Source: Molanna angustata (taxonomy: Eukaryota; Arthropoda; Insecta; Trichoptera; Molannidae). Taken from it: a stretch of DNA of 64,000 nucleotides. Where the stretch lies: NCBI GenBank assembly GCA_963576475.1, contig OY754986.1, positions 10,453,321 to 10,517,320 of the forward strand, given 5' to 3'. The notes under the pieces were generated by a model. That model was not told the DNA's origin. It saw only the letters and a list, made by a program, of their open reading frames with translations, and ran no database searches. This document shows, one piece after another, positions 57,520 to 64,000 of the stretch. Each line of letters opens with the position of its first letter. The stretch's first letter is position 1. Position numbers and translations under genes: made by a program.

Positions 57520-57995
57520 CATTTTATTATTTCATAATCACATTTATTTCAAAGGTATATTATTTTGGAGAACATATTCATTCGGTAGGAAAATTAAATA
57601 TCGTATGAAAAAATATTAAAATGGCGGGGTTATATGTACATTTGTACAAAACGCTTACTTTAAAAATAAGTTAAACATTATAATTAGACAAAATATTTAC
57701 CATGTTTTTCACTTAAACGCTAAGTTATACCTGATAATATATTTTATTTAAATTATTTGTGTAAATACGTACCTACTTCTATCTTTTAAATTAACAGATA
57801 TTTGCGTGCAAAAAGTACACTTTTTTGACAGATATGGCTTGGAAAATTTTGTATGAAAAAAATAATTATTTAAATATTTTTAATAATTCAGCATTTTTAT
57901 CGCATTTTTTTTAGCGTGACACTGCGTCAGGTATACTGGTACATGTTCGCACACAAATTAGATTTTTAGATGCTCTTGGTTTTTCAGAAGGCGTG
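57520..57995. repeat. Interspersed repeat (partner of 14782-15235, inverted)
   Basis: Shares in reverse order GTACAAAACGCTTACTTT, GCGTGCAAAAAGTACAC, GTATACTGGTACATG and TTTTTCAGAAGGCGTGAG. Boundaries near 57995 and 57520 correspond to both ends of the other copy. Confidence 0.8.
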
Positions 57996-58000
57996 AGACA

Positions 58001-58050
58001 AACACACACACACACACACATACACACACACATACACACACAAACACACT
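58001..58050. repeat. (CA)n compound microsatellite
   Basis: CA run with TA interruptions, directly after the interspersed repeat and outside Helitron G. It is therefore not the Helitron-borne tract. Confidence 0.9.
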
Positions 58051-58118
58051 AACAAATTCATTGTTTTATTACTTTAGATACCTAACTTACATGAAAAATC
58101 CAAATCTATAAATATTTA

Positions 58119-59080
58119 TCCAACTGTCGATTTGTTCAGGAGAACTTTGTTCTCTTAACATATCGACAATGTATCAAGCCAGAATACGCGAGAATTGTAT
58201 GGAGAGGTCTACTTTTTTCACGGCTTTTCCAACTTTGAAGTCAAAAAACACCAACTTAGAGGCTTCGCAGCATATATGTTCCATACACGGATTTACTCAG
58301 AATTCGGAGTAGAACATTTCGTGTGTCTGTGTGTGTGTGTGTGTGTCCCTTATAACTTTTGATCCGCTCAATTTACAGAGCCCAAAATTTCAGAATATAT
58401 ACACAGTTATAGGCTTACAAAAATTTAATACTCAGAATTTTGAATTTTTGTTTCAGTGAGGGGTTATCAACTTTTGAATTTTTATTTTATTTTTCCATAT
58501 ATCTCAGAAACCATAAAAGCTAGAACGCTGAAAATTGGTACAAACATAGAAAAATAAAAAATCTCAAATTAATTTTTTCAAAAAAATTCCAGGGTTTCTC
58601 AAACATTTTTTATTAAGAAAAATATTTTTTTTATGATAAATTTATGAGTTTAACTGCCTATATTTCCAAAACTTATACAATTATCGAAAAAAGCCGAAAC
58701 ACCCCAACTAGATAATTTAATTTTCTATAAAAAATATTAACATAGAAGATCTCAATTTTTTTTAACAATTTTTTTAAAAATTGAATTTAGTGACGACATC
58801 GCTTCATAAATTTTGTATGGCAGTCGCCTATACACAATATGTAAGAAGACTTAATAGTTTGATACTTCATCTCCAAACATATATACCATCATGATATTTT
58901 CATATTCTGGGTAGGAAAAAAGGAACTTCCTCCATACATACCTACATATGTTGTATAGAAAACAAAATATCTGAAAATAGTCAATAATTTGTATTTATGG
59001 GTTTATAGTTTGGTACATATTCTTCAACTATATATACTATCGCTATCGACAGTTGGATCTCATGTGTTACATGCAACTAG
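58119..59080 (+). mobile_element. Non-autonomous Helitron, copy G (subfamily 2)
   Basis: 5' end TCCAACTGTCGATTTG preceded by A. 5' hairpin GGAGAAC-TTT-GTTCTCT. Body TTCCAACTTTGAAGTC. Short (GT)n at 58321-58346. 3' end ATCGACAGTTGGA, TCT, CATGTGTTACATG, CAACTAG followed by T. The cleanest complete copy for defining the family. Confidence 0.94.
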
Positions 59081-60050
59081 TAATACAATACATAATCGCT
59101 TTATCGATCTTGTAGGTATAATTCATGAATATATTCAATCGATACAAAAAGATTCAGGTACATACATATTTCTGATGAGAGAGTGCACGGTCAACGCCGT
59201 CCGAGTCTGCTAGTTGAATATAATACAAACGTGAGATTGAGTAATAACATTATTTTTTGAATGTTGAATCTGAGAGATAAGGAACAAATTGTATATTATA
59301 TTAGAACACTTCTTGCCAACAGCAAAATACGTATTTCATCTGCGCAAATATCTTTTATATAACAAAATAAAATAAAATATTACATATTTGCCAAAGTAAA
59401 AAATACAGCATTTATACATATATCTCTTCGTAAGAATCTAATGAGATTTCCCAGCTACAATTTATAGAGACACTCCACACATGAACAGTACTGAAAATGC
59501 TATCAAACTTAGTGATGAGCAAGACCGAGGTGGTCATGGTTTGGCAGATCTTAAAACTTTAAAAAAAAAAATCTTTTAAAATTCAGTACCTAACTAGGTT
59601 CAATGAAATATGTCCAAAAACACCAACTTATAGTGTAATTTGGGAGTTAGACGATTACTTTTTAATCGAATATTTTTATTATTGCATATGCGCAAACATT
59701 GGATTTTTTTCCCTGTCGGGAGTCAAAGATATTTTTTAACAGATTTTTTTAATTATCTCAATATCACAATATATTACTAACAATATTATATAATAATATT
59801 ACTAACAATTTCACCCATAGATGGCTGTAGTAAAAATTCCTTATTTTCAAGCGAAAAGAATTTCAGTATTACAATATATAGAACTTTCAAAATTGAATTG
59901 ATAGGGATCTCATTAAAAAGGCATAATTGGTGAACGTTGCGCAAGCGCATAAAGTGATCACGTAAACCAGCCGATGACAGGTCGTAAGCCCTGTAGGTGC
60001 CTTGATTTCCCGGTTCTCCTACAATAAATATTCTAGATTACTTTTTAATT
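59081..60050. other. No gene seen
   Basis: No recognised feature; scattered short frames only. Confidence 0.5.
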
Positions 60051-60190
60051 GGTACAAGATACTTGTAACAATAATTTAATATCCACTTAGGATTTAGCTG
60101 TGCAAATTGAATGTATAGTGGAAGATACCTACTCTTACTTATTCAATACCCACATAGGCTTACAAGGTATTCATACAAGTATCTTGTACC
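60051..60190. repeat. 140-bp inverted-repeat element
   Basis: Perfect 17-bp inverted ends GGTACAAGATACTTGTA (60051-60067) and TACAAGTATCTTGTACC (60174-60190). The 106-bp interior has no coding capacity. No clear target duplication. Probably a small MITE. Confidence 0.8.
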
Positions 60191-60349
60191 ATGAATAATT
60201 ATTGTAGTAATATTGTTTATCTTCGCTTTTAATCCTTTCCTAGATCCTTTTGATTCAGATTCGCCATCATTCATGTAGGTATGTCTTTAGTTTTGTTAAA
60301 TTTGTGATACATTTTCTGTTCTTTATGTGAGAAATAATTCTTCTACTTC

Positions 60350-60800
60350 TGCTGGTGTCCTGTCAGGAACTCCCGACGGACGTTGGCAATTACTCTGGCG
60401 AATCCCTCTCTTTACTTTGTTGCCCGGAATACCTGCTACAGAGTTCCGAAGCCCGTCCATTTCCTAATATTACGTAGCCAGGACATCTGCCTCATTCCAG
60501 TCCCTCGGCGACCGTCATTCTTGCCCTCCAGTATTAATTGGAGCAAGTGGTATTTTTCTCCCCTCATTATGTGGCCCAGATATGCGATCTTGTGGACCTT
60601 TATTGTAGACAGGAGTTGCCTGGTTGTTCTGGCTCGACTTTAGACTTCTGAATTTGTAACCAGATCTGTCAAAGGGATTTTGAGCATTCTGTGATGCAAC
60701 CGCATCTCATAAACTTCTAACCTATTCATGGTATTAACCTTCAGCGTCCAAGTCACACATGCCATATAACAACACAGACCACACATAACATTTTATCATC
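60350..60800 (-). mobile_element. RTE-like LINE C-terminus
   Basis: The minus strand reads MNRLEVYEMRLHHRMLKIPL, TDLVTNSEV, AYLGHIMRGEKYHLLQLILE, GKNDGRRGTGMRQMSWLRNI, RKWTGFGTL and RERFARVIANVRREF. YEMR-HRRMLKI--TD-VTN, YLGHI-R---Y-LLQLI--GK--G-RG-GRR--SWL-NIR-WTG define the family. Three stops. Best-preserved copy of the type seen at 2.87 and 14.43 kb. Confidence 0.87.
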
Positions 60801-60884
60801 CTCTGTAAAATTAATTGACTTATTTAAAGCATTTTCTAATTGTGACTACTTGTAACCAATTTTTTTTATTTTATTTATTGTTAA

Positions 60885-61140
60885 TACACAATCTCAACGC
60901 ACATGAAATTACTTAAGCTGAGGTGGGCTGGACATGTACGACGAATGCCAACCTCACGGGTGCCGAAACGAATCATGACTAGACACCCGGGTGGGAGAAG
61001 AAGGGTAGGTAGACCAAGGCTGCGGTGAGAAGATGAGGTCAGAAAGGATAGAACGTGGCAGCAGAGGACAGGATGGGATGGAGGCAAAAGTTAACGGAGG
61101 CCAAGGCTCGATTTGGGCTGTAGCGCCATCGAAGAAGAAG
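60885..61140 (+). mobile_element. LINE C-terminus, GHVRRM-type
   Basis: The + strand reads MKLLKLRWAGHVRRMPTSRV, PKRIMTRHPGGRRRVGRPRL, then a stop, EDEVRKDRTWQQRTGWDGG and an ending LDLGCSAIEEEE. RWAGHV-RM---R-PK-------G-RRVGRPRLRW-D-V--D, with a GCSAI end and (GAA)n tail, is a widespread insect LINE C-terminus. It faces the preceding LINE end-to-end. Confidence 0.8.
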
Positions 61141-61264
61141 AATACACAAACATTTTTACATATTTAGGTTAAGTAAGTAAAGCTCCACTAGGCAAGACCT
61201 GTTCTGGAGCTGTTACTTTTACACAATAGGGAATACAAATTATTTAGAAATAGAATAAATTTTA

Positions 61265-61432
61265 GATGGGTGGTGGCAGAGCGATTAGCGCGCTGGGTTT
61301 GTAATCCAGTGGTCGCGAGTTCGAATACTGCCGCGACCGATTTCGTTAACCTATAGCACAAGCATTAATGCTTAGTTTAATGAATGTATGAGGATGTACT
61401 TGTTTCAATGACATATTCACTCTTCAAAAAAA
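61265..61432 (+). mobile_element. tRNA-derived SINE, family 2 (good copy)
   Basis: Head GGGTGGTGGCAGAGCGATTA, anticodon-like GGGTTTGTAATCCAG, B box GCGAGTTCGAATACTGCC, body TTTCGTTAACC...GAATGTATGAGGATGTAC, A-rich tail at 61418-61440. About 165 bp. Confidence 0.87.
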
Positions 61433-61734
61433 AATAATAAATAAAGATAGGGAGGTGATATGGGGTAAAGGGGTTTGTTTCTAGACACTTCCGGAAGATG
61501 GTGCTAAGCGACAATGGCGTAGGAAGCGGTAGCAGCGGCTTAAAGAGTGGGAGAGGTAAATAAAAAGCGGACACAAATAGTTGTTATTTCACATCCGGCA
61601 GGAAACAACTTCAAAGACGTACCTACACAAACAATCGTTCGACGAATATGTACATACATATTTTAACGGTGTTTCTTTATAGATTTTGTTTTTTTTTCTA
61701 TTTGTAGTAATTTACATATTCAATGAAATAAAAT
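61433..61734. other. No gene seen
   Basis: Purine-rich around 61440-61570, no family recognised. Confidence 0.45.
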
Positions 61735-61885
61735 AACGTATGCAAGTGAAACTTGGGAATGGCAAAAGGCAAACGAAATCAGAGTAGGTAAATGCAGTTG
61801 AAATGAGATCGCTGAGAAGAATAGATAGACAATGTGTGACAGGGTATGAAATTAGGACACAAGGAATGTTGAAATGAAAAAAACG
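61735..61885 (+). mobile_element. NVCQ-type LINE fragment
   Basis: The + strand encodes TYASETWEWQKANEIRVGK, then in other frames EMRSLRR- and MCDRV-NEDTRNVE-like pieces. Collinear with 43.56-43.68 kb (TYASETWTWQKSHESRIN). Heavily frameshifted. Confidence 0.7.
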
Positions 61886-62285
61886 GTTAGGTAGTATACG
61901 TGTGTTCCCATTATTCCTACTTTTCTATACACTCATCCTCAAAACCACTTCCTTTTGTTAATATAATAATGCTTTTACTTGTAAACTCAATTGGTTCACG
62001 TGATACATAAAAAAATAAATTAAAATTTACTGAGCCATATAAATTTACTGAGATATTTATATGGCAAAAGTTTGTATACAAATTGAATATTATTTGTATG
62101 CAGTGTAATACGCAAAAATACAGACATGACACACGAGGTACTTGAGAATAAATTCAACGGCCAATTTTTCCATGTCAAACGAAATTGTAACAGATGCAGA
62201 GGAAACTTTATTTCAGGCAGCCAACGGCGTGCATACTTTCAATTTTCCTATCATTTATAATCTAAGCTATCAACTTTAATATCGT
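61886..62285. other. No gene seen
   Basis: No recognised feature. Confidence 0.5.
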
Positions 62286-63010
62286 ACTTTTTACTCTCCA
62301 CACTATGGAACAGTGGAGAGTCATGATTTCACAATTTTTAAGCGTATTTTTTACATCAATTTCTCAACGGGTATCATGTAGAGAGTTCACACTGAGAGTT
62401 TCGCCGTGATGTGTTTGTATATATGGCGTACTGCATTCGGCGTACGGAATTATCCTTTTTGTGTCCTCTCTACAACCCAAACTATAAGTCCCGATCGACT
62501 TCATATTTACATCATATGTGTAAAGTGCATATGTAGACCTAGATCTGATTAGTTTGCCATAGACAACTTTTAATTTCTTCTCTATGATTTCATCATTTAC
62601 GTTGTTTTTTTTATGTGTCCTCTCTAAACTATAAGTCCGATTGACTTCATATTAACATCATATGTGTAAAGTGCATAGTTTTCCATAGATATCCGTTAAT
62701 TTCTTCTCCATGATTTCATATGTCCAAATTTTCAAAATTCTCTCACGGTCTGGAAAATCGAGTTTTTGTATACTGTTTGAAATTTTGAAACAACAAAAAT
62801 ACGCATCAAAAATGCATTCAGGGATTGTCAAAATTTAAAGAAAAAATCTATGGTCTGCCATATCAATGTGAAATAAATTTCATATTTGTATGAAAAATGT
62901 ATAATAACAGAAATAATACAGCTTCTGTATGGAAAAATTAAGTGATTAACTACATATTGATATTGTATGTGTCTCTATAGACATGTGTGTTTTTTACTCT
63001 CCACTTCTAT
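62286..63010 (+). repeat. CCTC-related element with internal duplication
   Basis: Starts TTTTTACTCTCCAC with a perfect hairpin ACTCTCCAC...GTGGAGAGT (62292-62321), then CATGATTTCACAATTTTTAA as in the CCTC element. GTCCTCTCTA...ACTATAAGTCC...TTCATATT.ACATCATATG is duplicated at about 62461 and 62618. A second TTTTTTACTCTCCAC begins at 62991. Probably a diverged subfamily. Confidence 0.6.
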
Positions 63011-63125
63011 CATCCTCAAGGGGTAGGCAGTGAGAACCAAACACCGCATTCTTCTATCTTGACACATATACATCGCCTCATCAACATTGATTCACTGTCT
63101 CATACGTGCTCATCTTGCTAGTAAT
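63010..63125 (-). mobile_element. NVCQ-type LINE 3' end
   Basis: AAGGGGTAGGCAGTGAGAAC, CCGCATTCTTCTATCTTGAC and CATCGCCTCATCAACATT are the antisense of the SAYP...NVCQDR...MNVDEA coding end at 43.22-43.33 kb. Confidence 0.75.
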
Positions 63126-63129
63126 GCAA

Positions 63130-64000
63130 ATTTTTAACCGATATTCGTTTTAGAGAATTTTATGTGAAAAATATTTCTCATTATAGTATTTCTAATTGGT
63201 ACTGTTATTTGAATTTGTGGAAGGATATTTAGTACATCTAACTGTTTTTTTTTTTTTTTTTGAAAAATAATAAAAAACATATGATACTACAAAAAAGAAA
63301 ACAATGATTCTGAGTCACACCAAGTCTAATTTCTAGACTTGTCGGCGTGTTCTCAAGACAATATCTATGTATAATTTAAAAATAACAAACAACATTACAG
63401 TAAAAAGAGACATAATGTCACAAAGATGATCTCCCAAACAAACACACACTCCTTCCTATGTTACAAAAGTTATCTTTTTAAAATCATAAAAATAAATGAA
63501 ATGAGATAATTTAATATTTTATATAGTATCATCATATCTGCGATTTTTCGTCTATTGTTTAATGAAATCAGTTGAAGATAAACCAGCCTGTCATTATAAC
63601 ATTCAAATCGATGGCTTATCTCCTCTCTAAAAACCAAAATTCGTGATAGTCTTCTTTGGACAGATTCCATTGTTTTTATGTATTTATCGTAATTTGGAGA
63701 CCAGATTGTGGATGCATATTCTAGTTTACTGCATATAAAATATTTTTATAGAGTGTTATAGAAATTATAGAGCTATTAAAAAGTTTTGTTAATCTTAAAA
63801 TAAAACCTAACATTTTGTATCAACTTTTTCTTATATAATCTATATGGATATGAAATTTTAATGTCGCATCAAATATGACGCCTAAATCGTTAACTGATTC
63901 TACTCTTTTTAGATTCACTTTATTAATGTGGTAGTTCTCTATTACTTTATTTCGGTTATTGGTGAATGTAATACTCATACATTTAGATACATTAAGATAT
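63130..64000 (-). mobile_element. CR1-like LINE, interrupted by a younger LINE tail; runs off the window
   Basis: The minus strand from 64000 encodes RVESVNDLGVIFDATLKF, ITLYKN-type sequence, NYDKYIKTMESVQRRLSRIL, VFREEISHRFECYNDRLVYL, QLISLNNRRKIADMMILYKI and LN. After the insert it resumes as DVLNILPQIQITVPIRNT and IMRNIFHIKFSKTN. D-GV-FD--L-F, ESVQRR--R and RRK-ADM--LYKILN are standard CR1 reverse-transcriptase signatures. Confidence 0.85.
63245..63507 (-). mobile_element. 5'-truncated LINE tail nested in the older LINE
   Basis: A T-run at 63245-63262 (poly-A in antisense), then the 3' UTR with GAGTCACACCAAGTC, TAATTTCTAGACTTGTC and the GAACACGCC word, up to a truncation at about 63507. 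Removing it joins KILNY with QLDVLNILPQ in one frame, which shows the insertion point. No obvious target duplication. Confidence 0.8.

Overview
This window looks like an intergenic or intronic repeat desert from an insect nuclear genome. Lepidoptera is my best guess, from the AT-rich base composition, frequent TACCTACCTA-type runs, abundant short non-autonomous Helitrons, tRNA-derived SINEs and several LINE clades. I found no convincing host exon, rRNA, functional tRNA gene, CRISPR array or bacterial-type operon. Nearly every protein-like stretch is the decayed 3' part of a retrotransposon or a transposase remnant.

Layout. 0-9.6 kb: a hairpin, a 12-unit 16-bp minisatellite, a 676-bp MITE with TAA target duplication, LINE tails, two copies of an asymmetric element here called the CCTC element, half of a TTAA fold-back MITE, SINEs and Helitron copy A. 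9.6-14.4 kb: mostly featureless, with one 232-bp triplicate. 14.4-18.6 kb: LINE tails, an array of RFX-type X-box motifs with 21-bp spacing, and a canonical Helitron carrying a minisatellite and a MITE. 18.8-23.3 kb: an inverted repeat pair around a tandem array split by a LINE, then an 88-bp tandem array. 24-34 kb: Helitron copies B, C and D (D holds a roughly 700-bp CA tract), a nested TIR element, SINEs and a perfect-type hairpin. 34.6-37 kb: a PIF/Harbinger remnant and a fold-back element whose inverted ends are themselves tandem repeats. 37.8-50 kb: Helitron E with a GC-rich insert, a mariner-like transposase fossil, many LINE tails and a TTAA fold-back MITE inside a LINE. 50-64 kb: LTR/PBS remnants, Helitrons F and G, a large degenerate roughly 68-bp satellite, LINE fragments, and at the right edge a LINE nested in an older LINE.

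How the parts relate. The dominant system is one Helitron family (eight copies, about 1 kb) with TC/CTAG ends and A^T insertion sites. It has a compensated hairpin at the 5' end, and the 5'-terminal 13 bp recurs inverted next to the 3' hairpin. Each copy carries a (CA)n seed at the same internal position, which explains most long microsatellites here. LINE enzymes of several clades presumably supplied the machinery for the SINEs. All elements look non-autonomous or broken in this window. Identities rest on sequence motifs read by eye, with no database search.
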